DNA of 64,000 nt from Candidatus Denitrolinea symbiosum. Lineage in GTDB: Bacteria > Chloroflexota > Anaerolineae > Anaerolineales > Villigracilaceae. The notes below the pieces were generated by a model, which saw only the letters and a list, made by a program, of their open reading frames with translations, did no database searches and had not been told where the DNA came from. Of the stretch, positions 39,391-48,900 are shown one piece after another. A program made the translations under genes and the position numbers. The stretch spans positions 2,728,001-2,792,000 of the forward strand of contig BLAA01000001.1 in assembly GCA_017312345.1 (NCBI GenBank), read 5' to 3'. Position 1 is the first letter of the stretch, and each line of letters starts with the position of its first letter.

Positions 39391-40557
39391 ATGGCAGTCG
39401 CAGATCAACCGCCAGGCAAGCACAACCTGGCTTTCAAGATATACAATCCCTTCGCCGACTTTGAAACCGTGCGGGCGTTATGGCTTGCCATGCTCGACCA
39501 AAGCGCCCATGGTTTCTTCACATCCTGGGGATGGATCTCCACCTGGCTGAACAGCCTGCCAGAAACCAGCAACGTCCGGCTGGTTGTGGGCTATCACGGA
39601 GAAGAGGCGGTCGAGGCGCTTTTCGTCGGCGGCGCGGCAAGGCGCAGATACAGGTTCCTGCCGTCCAAAATCCTGTCCCTGAATTCCACCGGGAATCCGT
39701 ATTACGACAAACTATACATCGAAGACAACTCCATTCTCCTGAAGCCCGGCGCCTCCTTCCGGCCGGGAGAGATCCTTGGGTTCCTCGACTTTTTCGCATG
39801 GGACGAATTTCATCTCCCGGGCGCGTCCGGGAACTTTATGGGCCAGCCGGGTTTATTCGGCCGTCGCCGCGGCGTTGGCCTCCTCGTGGACGAGGCGGCG
39901 GACGCGCATTTCGTGCGGCTGGAGAAAATCCGTGAAGCCAACATGGATTACTACAAACTACTCAGCGCGAACAAACGCTCGCAGATCCGACGCTCCATCA
40001 AACAGTACGAACTGGACGGCGCGCTCCAGGTCCGCGAAGCCGAGAGCGCGGGCGAGGCGCTGGAGATGCTGAACAGCCTGGCGGCGCTGCACCAGCAGGC
40101 GTGGGAGAAGCGCGGCGACCCTGGCGCGTTCGCCAACGATCACTTCCGCCGCTTCCACCGGGAATTGGTCGGGAGCCGGTTCGGAAAAGGCGAGATCCAA
40201 ATCCTGCGCGTGTTTAACGACAAAATGACCATCGGATATTTGTATAATTTCATCTTCAAGAAACACGTCCTGTTCTACCAAAGCGGACTGAACTACGAGA
40301 ACGCCAACATCTATCGCCCCGGGCTTGTGGCCCATTATTACGCGGTCCTGCACAACGCCCAAAAGGGCATGGACGTGTACGATTTCCTGGCCGGTAACGA
40401 CGACTATAAAAAAAGTCTTTCGACCGATTCGCGTCCGATGCAATGGTCGAGACTGGTCAAGGGCAAGCGCAGGCTTTTTCTGGAACAGATGGCCGCGGGA
40501 CTCAGGAGAAGAGCGGATCAATCCAGCAAAGGATCCGTGAAGGAGCTCGGGAAATGA
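39391..40557 (+). CDS. GNAT-type acyltransferase, BioF2-like/FemAB-like (CelD family), first of a pair
   Basis: A 388-residue soluble protein with a BioF2-like GNAT domain (PF13480 type) in the second half. Visible are ANKRSQIRRSIKQYELDGAL (near 195), a helix with LHQQAWEKRGDPG, and IGYLYNFIFKKHVLFYQSGLN (near 285). Such proteins are found in exopolysaccharide and glycolipid clusters, where they may acylate or aminoacylate envelope sugars. It overlaps the next gene by four bases (ATGA), and a flippase follows, so these three genes form an envelope operon. Confidence 0.75.
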   Translation: MAVADQPPGKHNLAFKIYNPFADFETVRALWLAMLDQSAHGFFTSWGWISTWLNSLPETSNVRLVVGYHGEEAVEALFVGGAARRRYRFLPSKILSLNSTGNPYYDKLYIEDNSILLKPGASFRPGEILGFLDFFAWDEFHLPGASGNFMGQPGLFGRRRGVGLLVDEAADAHFVRLEKIREANMDYYKLLSANKRSQIRRSIKQYELDGALQVREAESAGEALEMLNSLAALHQQAWEKRGDPGAFANDHFRRFHRELVGSRFGKGEIQILRVFNDKMTIGYLYNFIFKKHVLFYQSGLNYENANIYRPGLVAHYYAVLHNAQKGMDVYDFLAGNDDYKKSLSTDSRPMQWSRLVKGKRRLFLEQMAAGLRRRADQSSKGSVKELGK

Positions 40558-41747
40558 GACAAGGATCTTCAGTAGGCGACATTACAACCAGCGCGCAACG
40601 GTCAACCACAAACACCGAGTATCATGCGCGCGTATTGCAGCCAGGCGAAATAGACGAGAACCTGATTTCAGCCTGGGCAGACCTCGAAGCGCGCGCGGAT
40701 GTCCCAAACGCATTTCTGTCCCCCTATTTTGTCATGCCCGCGTTCCGACACATCGAATCTCCGTCGAATGTGTTTGGGTTGTTCGTCGAGAAGAGGCAGG
40801 GCGGATCGCGCGATCTTATAGGGGCCGCGTTCTTCCACGCCAGAAAGCCGACGCGGCGCTTTCCGTTGCCGCATCTGGCCGCCTTCGAGACTGTGCACTC
40901 GTACCTGTCGGGTTTCCTGGTGGACCGCGATCACGTTAACCCCGCGCTGAGGGCAATCTACGGTTACGTCGCCGCGAGAAAACACCGGTGGCACGGGTTA
41001 GCCATCCATAACGGCAGCCCGCTCAACTTTTTGAACGAGGAGGCGGCTGCAATCGCCGGGGATTTTCGCATGGTCTGGAACGAAAGAGCGAGACAAGAAA
41101 GGGCGGTCTATAATCTACAAGACGCCTGGGACGACATCCTTTCTTCGATCTCCAAAGGCTTAATCAAGGATTACCGCCGCCACATGCGCAGGTCAAGCGA
41201 ACTGGGCGCCTTGGAGTGGAGGGTCGCGCGCGGAACCGAGCCGCTAGACGGGTATGTGGAAGAGCTCATCCGCCTGGAACACATGGGATGGAAGGGCGCG
41301 GAAGGCACATCCATCCTTTCGGATCCTGCTCACTCGAACTTCTTCAAGGAGATGATTCGGGAATTTAATCGGGCGGAGCGCGCCTGCTTTACCAAACTTA
41401 GCATCAATGATGAAATTATTTCAACCACGTCAAGCATAATCTCTGGAAAGGCGTGCTTCGGCTTTAAAATCGGCTGGAACACCGACTACACCAAATACGG
41501 CCCCGGCATTATGAACTATATGCATATTCTGGAACATGGACAGGAAGCGTTCGGCGACCTGGAATATTACGACAGTTGCTCCGCGCCAGACTCGTATATA
41601 AACAGGCTATGGCCCGGCCGGCGGGAGATCGTCGAAGGCGTTTTTACTTTCACAAACCTGGGGACAGCGGCAATGAAGGGTCTCCGCGCGGCCAAAAGAC
41701 TGAAAACGACGCTGCGCCCGAAGCCAGCCGAGAGCCATCCGAACTGA
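40554..41747 (+). CDS. GNAT-type acyltransferase, BioF2-like, second of a pair
   Basis: A 397-residue protein with the same general design as its neighbour. The SKGLIKDYRRHMRRSSELGA segment (near 198) corresponds to the first protein's SQIRRSIKQYELDGA, and GFKIGWNTDYTKYGPGIMNY (near 303) matches the acceptor-binding strand. The start ATG overlaps the upstream stop (ATGA) and is preceded by GAAGGAGC. The pair is divergent in sequence but clearly tandem. The substrate is unknown; the downstream flippase points to a lipid-linked glycan. Confidence 0.72.
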   Translation: MRQGSSVGDITTSAQRSTTNTEYHARVLQPGEIDENLISAWADLEARADVPNAFLSPYFVMPAFRHIESPSNVFGLFVEKRQGGSRDLIGAAFFHARKPTRRFPLPHLAAFETVHSYLSGFLVDRDHVNPALRAIYGYVAARKHRWHGLAIHNGSPLNFLNEEAAAIAGDFRMVWNERARQERAVYNLQDAWDDILSSISKGLIKDYRRHMRRSSELGALEWRVARGTEPLDGYVEELIRLEHMGWKGAEGTSILSDPAHSNFFKEMIREFNRAERACFTKLSINDEIISTTSSIISGKACFGFKIGWNTDYTKYGPGIMNYMHILEHGQEAFGDLEYYDSCSAPDSYINRLWPGRREIVEGVFTFTNLGTAAMKGLRAAKRLKTTLRPKPAESHPN

Positions 41748-41772
41748 AAAATCCAACGCGCGAGTTTTATCA

Positions 41773-43242
41773 ATGAGCGAAAACACCTCATCCGAAGAAC
41801 GCGCCGCTATCGCCCGTAAAGCGGGCCGGGGCGTCATCTGGAACCTGCTTTCCTACGGCCTCGGCAAAGGCGTCGTGCTGCTGACCACGTCCATCCTGGC
41901 CCGGCTGTTGACCAAGGAGGATTTCGGCCTTGTCGCCATCGCGATCATCGCCATCAACTATCTGGCCGTCGTCAAAGACCTGGGGCTTGGGTTGGCCCTG
42001 GTCCAACGTCGAAAAGACATCGAAGAGGCCGCCAACACTGTTTTTACCGTAAACCTGCTATTGGGACTCGCGCTATCGTTGATCGTTGTCCCGCTGGCGC
42101 CGCTTTTCGCGGCCTACTTTGAAGAACCAACGGTCGCCCCGGTCCTGCGCTGGCTGGGCGCCTCTTTCGCCATCAACGCGCTGGGATCGGTCCACACCAA
42201 CCTGCTGATGCGCGATATGGACTACCGCCGCAAGTTCATCCCCGACATGGGCAACACCATTGTCAAAGGCGTGACATCCATCGGGCTGGCCTTTGCAGGC
42301 TACGGCGTTTGGTCCCTGGTTTTTGGACAGATCGCCGGCGCGCTGGTTTCCGTTCTGCTCGTTTGGATCGTCCTCCCCTGGCGGCCGCGCCTTGCCCTGA
42401 ACAGACAACTTGCAGGCGAACTCTTTAAATTCGGCGCGTCGATCACCGGCGTGGACATTTTGAGCGTCTTCGCGGACAACCTGTCCTACATCATCGTCGG
42501 TAAGATCTTCGGCGTAGTGGCGCTGGGCGTTTTCACTATGGCCTACCGCCTGCCAGAGATGCTGTTGATCGGAAACCTTTGGGTGATGACGTCCGTCATC
42601 TTCCCCGCGTTTTCATCCATCCAAGACAAGCCTGATGAATTGCGCAAGGGATTCCTTTTCTCGATCCGCATGGTGCAACTAATTGCCATGCCGCTGTGTT
42701 TGGGATTATTCGTCGCCGCCGACCCCGTCGTCCGCGTCCTGTTTGGCGATAAGTGGCTGGACACGATCCCATTATTGCGGGTTTTGTCTCTCTTTGCCCT
42801 GGTCTATTCAATCGGGTATCACGTCGGCGATGTGTATAAGGCCATTGGCCACCCGGATATTTTATTGAAGCTAAACCTATTGGGAGTAGCCATCTACATT
42901 CCCGCGCTCCTGATTGGCTCCCGGTACGGCTTGATGGGCGTCGCCTGGGCGTATTTCGTCAGCATTGTCATTGAACAAAGCCTGAGAATTTTCGTAGCCA
43001 CCCGCTTTGTGGACGTCACAATCGTGGATATCCTCAAGGAAATAAAGCCGGCCGCGCAGGCCGCGCTGGGCATGCTCCTGGCCGCGTCGGCGGCGCTGTT
43101 CCTGACGCGGAATGCGAGCGTCCTGGTTCAGTTGATCCTGATCGTCGCGGCGGGCGCGGCGGCATATCTCGGCGTGATCTGGCTGACGGAAAGAAAAAGT
43201 CTCCTGCGGCTGGCGGAGGTGGTTTTATCGCCCAAACATTGA
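41773..43242 (+). CDS. Polysaccharide/lipid flippase (Wzx/MurJ-like, MOP superfamily)
   Basis: A 489-residue polytopic protein with about fourteen membrane helices and the typical opening GVIWNLLSYGLGKGVVLLTT, followed by LARLLTKEDFGLVAIA. It belongs to the oligosaccharide-flippase branch that turns undecaprenyl-linked sugars to the outer membrane leaflet side. It is the third gene of the operon with two BioF2-like acyltransferases. No polymerase or glycosyltransferase genes are adjacent, so the glycan is not identified. Confidence 0.88.
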   Translation: MSENTSSEERAAIARKAGRGVIWNLLSYGLGKGVVLLTTSILARLLTKEDFGLVAIAIIAINYLAVVKDLGLGLALVQRRKDIEEAANTVFTVNLLLGLALSLIVVPLAPLFAAYFEEPTVAPVLRWLGASFAINALGSVHTNLLMRDMDYRRKFIPDMGNTIVKGVTSIGLAFAGYGVWSLVFGQIAGALVSVLLVWIVLPWRPRLALNRQLAGELFKFGASITGVDILSVFADNLSYIIVGKIFGVVALGVFTMAYRLPEMLLIGNLWVMTSVIFPAFSSIQDKPDELRKGFLFSIRMVQLIAMPLCLGLFVAADPVVRVLFGDKWLDTIPLLRVLSLFALVYSIGYHVGDVYKAIGHPDILLKLNLLGVAIYIPALLIGSRYGLMGVAWAYFVSIVIEQSLRIFVATRFVDVTIVDILKEIKPAAQAALGMLLAASAALFLTRNASVLVQLILIVAAGAAAYLGVIWLTERKSLLRLAEVVLSPKH

Positions 43243-43275
43243 GACGGATTCCGCGGCAGACGCTAAATCCCTAAC

Positions 43276-43312
43276 AAAAAAAAAAGAAGACGAGGCGCCT
43301 CGCCCTTTTTTC
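43276..43312 (+). terminator. Probable terminator after the flippase operon
   Basis: An A-tract (43276-43285) and T-tract (43306-43311) flank the palindrome CGAGGCGCCTCG. The stem-loop is imperfect but the layout fits an intrinsic terminator. Confidence 0.5.
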
Positions 43313-43399
43313 AATCGCTGATCACTACACTCTCTAAAAAGTCTTCACCGCCTCATGGGACTTGCATTCCTCTCGTTGCAGAGCATGGATCTGTTTCCG

Positions 43400-43408
43400 T
43401 GTTAAAAT
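43400..43408 (+). promoter_or_regulatory. Extended -10 promoter of aspA
   Basis: TGT followed by TAAAAT (43403-43408), about 30 bases before the aspA ATG. No good -35 is seen. Confidence 0.45.
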
Positions 43409-43438
43409 GCGGCATCAACTTCACTAGAAGGCAGAGAA

Positions 43439-44848
43439 ATGAATAATACCCGACTCGAACACGACTTGCTTGGCGACCGCGATGTTCCGGCCGATCGTTA
43501 TTTTGGAATTCAAACGTTGCGCGCGGTTGAAAATTTCTCCATCAGCGGCATCACCATCGCGCGTTATCCCGGACTCATCAAGTCGCTGGCGTATATAAAA
43601 AAAGCAGCGGCGTTGACTAATCACGAACTTGGCTTGCTTGACCGAGAAATTACAGACGCTATTTGCCGCGCCTGCGACGACCTTTTATCCGGCGCGCTAT
43701 TGGACGAATTTGTGGTGGATGTGATTCAAGGCGGCGCGGGAACTTCCACAAACATGAACGCAAATGAAGTTATTGCCAATCGCGCGCTGGAATTGCTTGG
43801 CTACGAAAAGGGACGCTACGATGTTCTGCACCCGCTCAACCATGTCAACATGTCGCAGTCTACGAATGATGTATATCCCACCGCGTTACGCCTCACGCTT
43901 AGCCGCGATCTGGATAACCTTGTAACGGACATGGCCTATCTGCGTGATGCATTTGCGCGCAAGTCCAAAGAGTTTGCGGACGTGATCAAGATGGGGCGGA
44001 CGCAATTACAGGACGCTGTGCCAATGACTTTGGGCCAGGAGTTTGGCGCGTGGGCGATCATGGTGACGGAAGACATCGAGCGCGTGACAGAAGCCCAGTC
44101 CCTTATCCGCGAGATTAACATGGGCGCGACCGCTATTGGCACCGGATTGAATTCCCACCCCAATTACGCCGCGCTGGTCACAGAAAAATTGCGCGATTTG
44201 ACCGGCATCCCCGTAGTTGGCTCGCAGGATTTGGTGGAAGCCACACAAGACACCGGCGCATATATACAACTCTCCAGCGTGCTGAAACGCGTGGCAACGA
44301 AGATCTCTAAAATTTGTAACGACTTGCGCCTGCTGTCCTCTGGTCCGAGGGCGGGGTTGCATGAAATCAACTTGCCAGCAATGGCGCCGGGGTCAACCAT
44401 CATGCCAGGTAAGGTTAATCCCATTATCCCTGAAGTGGTAAATCAAGTAGCATTTGAAGTCATCGGCAACGACATCACTGTAACGCTTGCGGCGGAAGCC
44501 GGCCAGCTGGAATTGAATGTGATGGAGCCTGTGATTGCGTTCAACCTTTTCACGTCGCTCAATATGTTGGGACGCGCCTGTCGAACGCTGGCCGACCGTT
44601 GCGTGAACGGCATCACCGCTAACCGGGAAGTTTGCCGCGCGATGGTGAAAAATTCCATCGGATTGGTCACCGCGCTCAATCCTTACATCGGCTATGAAAA
44701 GGCCACGCTGGTTGCGAATGAAGCCTTGAAGAGCGGGCGTTCGGTCTACGAGATTGTTCTGGAAAAGGGTTATCTCAGCCAAGCCGAACTTGACGACATC
44801 CTCGCCCCAGAGAACATGACTCGTCCACGCTACATTCATAGGCGATGA
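43439..44848 (+). CDS. aspA: Aspartate ammonia-lyase
   Basis: A 469-residue member of the aspartase/fumarase superfamily, which converts L-aspartate to fumarate and ammonia. The signature loop GSTIMPGKVNPI (near 320) and HPLNHVNMSQSTNDVYPTA (near 137) are present. The N-terminal LLGDRDVPADRYFGIQTLRA is the aspartase form; fumarases of this group begin EFDxxGxVxVPADKYWGAQT. The length is right. It has an extended -10 promoter and stands alone between the envelope operon and fabD. Confidence 0.93.
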   Translation: MNNTRLEHDLLGDRDVPADRYFGIQTLRAVENFSISGITIARYPGLIKSLAYIKKAAALTNHELGLLDREITDAICRACDDLLSGALLDEFVVDVIQGGAGTSTNMNANEVIANRALELLGYEKGRYDVLHPLNHVNMSQSTNDVYPTALRLTLSRDLDNLVTDMAYLRDAFARKSKEFADVIKMGRTQLQDAVPMTLGQEFGAWAIMVTEDIERVTEAQSLIREINMGATAIGTGLNSHPNYAALVTEKLRDLTGIPVVGSQDLVEATQDTGAYIQLSSVLKRVATKISKICNDLRLLSSGPRAGLHEINLPAMAPGSTIMPGKVNPIIPEVVNQVAFEVIGNDITVTLAAEAGQLELNVMEPVIAFNLFTSLNMLGRACRTLADRCVNGITANREVCRAMVKNSIGLVTALNPYIGYEKATLVANEALKSGRSVYEIVLEKGYLSQAELDDILAPENMTRPRYIHRR

Positions 44849-44900
44849 ATGGATGTCATCCATTCATATGGCGATTGCGCCACGCGCCAAAGTCTCCGAG

Positions 44901-45839
44901 TTATAGCGCCTCAAAATCCGACGGGTTGCCCAGCGCCTGACTCGTGACCGACGGATCAATCCGTTTGACCAGCCCGCCCAGCACGCTCCCGTTTCCCACC
45001 TCGACAAAATGGCGGATTCCGCTCGCGATTATCGCCTGCGCCGACTCGGTCCAGCGCACGCGCGACTGCATCTGGGCACGGATGTCGGCGCGGAGGTCGT
45101 CGGCGGAGGTCAACGCGCGGGCCGCGACGTTGCCGTAGACCGGCGCGGACGCGTCGCGCATGGGGACCGCGTCCACGGCCGCGTTCCATTCGGCTTGGAT
45201 GGAGTCCATCAGCGAGGAATGCGCCGCGATGGAAACCGCCAGCGGGAGGGCGCGCTTCGCGCCCGCGGCTTTCGCCAGTTCCATGGCGCGTTCCACGGCG
45301 GGTTTCGCGCCGGAGATGACCACCTGCCCCGGGCAGTTATCGTTCGCCACCTGCACCGTCTCTCCCTCGCGGCTGGCCTCCGCGCAGACCTGCTCCAGTT
45401 CGGGGATGCCGAGATTCAAGATGGCGGCCATGCCGCCGGGCGCGAGTTCCCCGGCGCGCTTCATCAACTGTCCGCGCGCACGGACGAGGCGAAGGCCGTC
45501 GGCGAAGGTCAACGCGCGGGACGCGGCCAGGGCCGACAGTTCGCCGAGAGAATGCCCGGCCAGCGCGGCCGGTTGAAGGCCCGGGAGGCGAAGCGAGAGG
45601 ATGCGCCACACCGCCAGCGAGTGAACGTACAAGGCAGGCTGGGTGTTGACCGTGTCGTTCAGTTCGTCGGCGGGACCTTCCGCCATGAGTTTCGAGAGGG
45701 GAAATCCCAGCAGGGAGTCGGCATCATCGAAGGTCTCTCTCGCGACGGGATGCGCGGCCGCGAGTTCGCGTCCCATGCCGACGGACTGCGAGCCCTGGCC
45801 GGGGAAAATATAAGCGACGCTGTTCGGATCGAAAGACAT
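44901..45839 (-). CDS. fabD: Malonyl-CoA:ACP transacylase (FabD)
   Basis: A 312-residue enzyme that loads malonyl groups onto acyl carrier protein. Motifs are the opening YIFPGQGSQSVGMG, nucleophile GHSLGELSALAA (near 96) and catalytic His in SIAAHSSLM (near 205). AGAGGAG lies before the ATG. It is not clustered with fabH/fabF in this window, but all three should work together. Confidence 0.95.
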   Translation of the reverse strand: MSFDPNSVAYIFPGQGSQSVGMGRELAAAHPVARETFDDADSLLGFPLSKLMAEGPADELNDTVNTQPALYVHSLAVWRILSLRLPGLQPAALAGHSLGELSALAASRALTFADGLRLVRARGQLMKRAGELAPGGMAAILNLGIPELEQVCAEASREGETVQVANDNCPGQVVISGAKPAVERAMELAKAAGAKRALPLAVSIAAHSSLMDSIQAEWNAAVDAVPMRDASAPVYGNVAARALTSADDLRADIRAQMQSRVRWTESAQAIIASGIRHFVEVGNGSVLGGLVKRIDPSVTSQALGNPSDFEAL

Positions 45840-45869
45840 GAGCGAATCTCCTCTGGTTTAATACAATGC

Positions 45870-45902
45870 GACAGTCGTTTTTCAGGCGACTGTCACATTA
45901 TA
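45870..45902 (-). promoter_or_regulatory. fabD promoter -10 box and leader hairpin
   Basis: Read leftward, TATAAT lies at 45902-45897, followed by a hairpin GACAGTCG/CGACTGTC (45894-45887 with 45877-45870), then the fabD ribosome-binding site. The hairpin could instead mark the end of the upstream A2M transcript. Confidence 0.45.
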
Positions 45903-45919
45903 CATTCGAGGCCGGGCTT

Positions 45920-48900
45920 TTACGGCTTCACTTCAAAGACGGTCCCGTCGCCGCGGCCGTACACGTCGGGGAAGTAGAGTTCGTAGGCCGTGGTCGGGAT
46001 GACGTTGAACGTCCCAGCCGTGCCAGCGCGCGCGATGTAGGTGAAGACGTAGGTCCCCGCGGGCAGGTAATCGGCGGAGAGGACGACCTTCTCGTCGCGC
46101 AGTTCGGTGTGACTGAAATACCACCAGCCCCAGCCCTTGCGGGCGAAGTCGAGGACGCTGTATTTGTCGGGGACTTGCGCGTCGGTCTGGAGGGAGGCGT
46201 CCACCGCTTCGAGGCCCGCGGGCAGCGGGTCGGAGACGACGACGTAGTGCAGCGCGGCGGGCGCGACGATGGTGACGCGCACGCGCACGAGTTCGCCGCG
46301 CTGGATGGAGGCGATGGGCTTCCTGGCGTCGTCGAGCGTGAAGTACTGCCGCGAGACGATGATGCCGCGGTCGAGCGCCTTGACTTCGTTGACGGGCAGT
46401 TCGGCGTTGAGATAAGCCGTGTAGTACAGGCTGCCCGTCCCCGCGCCGCGCGCGATGACGAGGTAGTTCACCTGCTCGGAGAGACTCTCGCCAGGGACGG
46501 AGACGGCGACGGGCTGGGTCAGGTTTTCGGCGGTGACTTGTCCCTGCTGGAGGGATTTTCCGTTCACGCCGACCGCGTAGGAGTAGTTGGATTCGAATTC
46601 CTTCGAGTAAGTCAGCCAGTCGGTGAGGGAGAGCAGCGTCCAGGCGGTTTCCTGAGTGGAGCCCCAACCGTCCGAGCGGCGATGAGCCATCAGCCAGCGC
46701 ACCGCGTCCACGGTCAGGGGGGAATCGGGGTTGATGCGGATGAAGGCGTCCAGCACAATGGCGGTCGAGCGGAGGTCGGTGTTCCAGTTCCAGAAGTCGG
46801 TCTCCGTCTCTTCCCAGTGCGCGCCCGCAGCGGAGAGGACGGCCGCGGAGGTCAGGTCGGACATCAAAGTCTTGACGGAGGCGGTTTCCTTCTCGAGGAA
46901 GAGCGCCTGTGCAAGGTACGCCCGTCCGTAATTGCCGAGCCGCGAGCGGTTGCCGTAGAGGAAGTCCGCCGCGGTGGACGGGGTCTTGTCGACGCGGGCA
47001 AGCACATAGACGATGAAGGCCTGTCGGTTGTACTGCCACTGCGCGTCGTTGCGGTCGAGTTTCGGCAGGTTCTCGAGCAAATAACTCACGCCGTTGTCGA
47101 AGATGTTTTCGTCAATTTTGTATCCAGCCTGCCGCGCTTCGATGAGGCCGAGCAGCACGTAAGCCGTGGTCTGCGCGTCGCTTTTTTCGCCGCCCCACCA
47201 GCTCCAGCCGCCGTCATAGTTCTGCTTCGAATAGATCCGCTGAAGCGCGACGCTCACCTGCCCGTCGAGTTTGGAATGGAGTTCGACGGAGGGCTGTCCC
47301 GCGAGTTCGAGGGCGCGCAGCCCCGCCACGTTCGGCAGGAAGCGGGAAACGGTCTGCTCCATGCCGAGATATTCGAAGTCTTCGAGGTAGTTCAAACCGC
47401 CGACCATGGAGGCCGCCAGGGAGGGCGAAAGTTCGACGTTGACGCTGGCGGATTTGTACGGGATCGTCGTCGGAAGCTGGACGGCCTCGGTGACGGAACC
47501 CGCCTCCCGCAGCGCGCCCGACGTCCCGACGGATTCGGTCACGTGGAAGGTATACACGGGGATGCCCTGTCCCTCCAGCGCGCCGAGGGCGGGTTTGGCC
47601 GCGTCCGAATATTGCCCGCCCTTCGCGCTGACGGTCAGGTCGACGCGCGCCGCGTCGCCGTTCACCTTCACGTCCCACGTGACGTATTTCTGCTGTCCCG
47701 CGGGGACGGCGACGCTTTGCGCGGCCTCCGATTGGATTTCGACGCCCTGCGCCTCGAGCGTGACTTCGACTTCGAGCGGTTCCTTCGTGTTGTTATGCAC
47801 GCTCGCGCCGACGCGGGCCGAGTCGTTCACGATGAAGAAGCGCGGCGCCTGCACGTTGACGAGCAGCGGCTTGCTGCTGACGATCTCGTTCACCGCCTCG
47901 CCGACCATCGAATCCGCGGTGACGGCGCGCGCTTTCATCTGCCAGACGGTCAGGTTTTCGGGCAGCGTCACCGTGACGGTGGCCTTGCCGTTCTTGTCCG
48001 TCTGCACCTGCGCTTCGTAGAAGGCGGTGTCGCGGAAGTCCTGGCGGACGGTCATCACGCCCAGGTCGCCTTCGCCTTTTCCGCCGCCGCCGCTCCCCAT
48101 GCCCTCGCCAGTGGCGATCGAGGCGCGGTAGTTGGCGTTGAAATCGTCCGCGCTGAGGACGATGCCCAACGCGGTAGAGACGCTGAGTCCGCGCTCGGGA
48201 TAGAACGCCTCCAGGATCGGGGCCGAGTTGGACGGCGCCAGCGCCAGCACAGCCTTGTCCACCAGCGCCAGCGAGACTTCAGCCTGCGCGGGTTTCCCGG
48301 CGTAATCCTTGACGGTGACGGTGTAGGTCACCTTGTCGCCCGGACCGGCGGAGGTCTTGTCGGGCTGGATCTCCACATCCAGCGTCTGCTGGTTGAGGTC
48401 CACATCCAGCCGCGTCATGCCGACTTTGAAGTCGGGGGCGGATTTCGCGTCCGCGCCTTTGACGACCACCACCGAGACGTACTCGACGGGGGCCATGTCT
48501 TTGGTGATCGGCAATTCGTAGACCGTGCTGTTGCCGCTGAGTTTGACGACTTCCTGTTTGTAAATGTGTCCGCGCTCCAGCGTCACCAGCGCGTAATGCT
48601 CGCCTTCGAACGGCTGGGCGATGAGCAGTTTCGCCGTGTCGCCGACGGAGTACGAGCCTTTGTCCGCGACGAGTTTGAAACTGCGGTCGTTCGTCTGCTG
48701 CCACGGGATGTATTCCCTGCCCGCGACCCAGATGAACTGCGACGACTGCTGCTGGTTGCCTTTCTTATCCGTCACGTGGACGATGGCTTTGTACACGCCG
48801 CCCGTCGCGGGCGTGAATGAGATCCGCGCCGCGCCGTCCTTGTCTGTCGTGGCTTTCAAATCTTTTTCGACGGGGATGTCTTCGACCGTCGTCACCCAGC

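Noticed and set aside
43243..43438. A gene or RNA in the gap before aspA
   Set aside because: Only a probable terminator and an extended -10 box can be supported.
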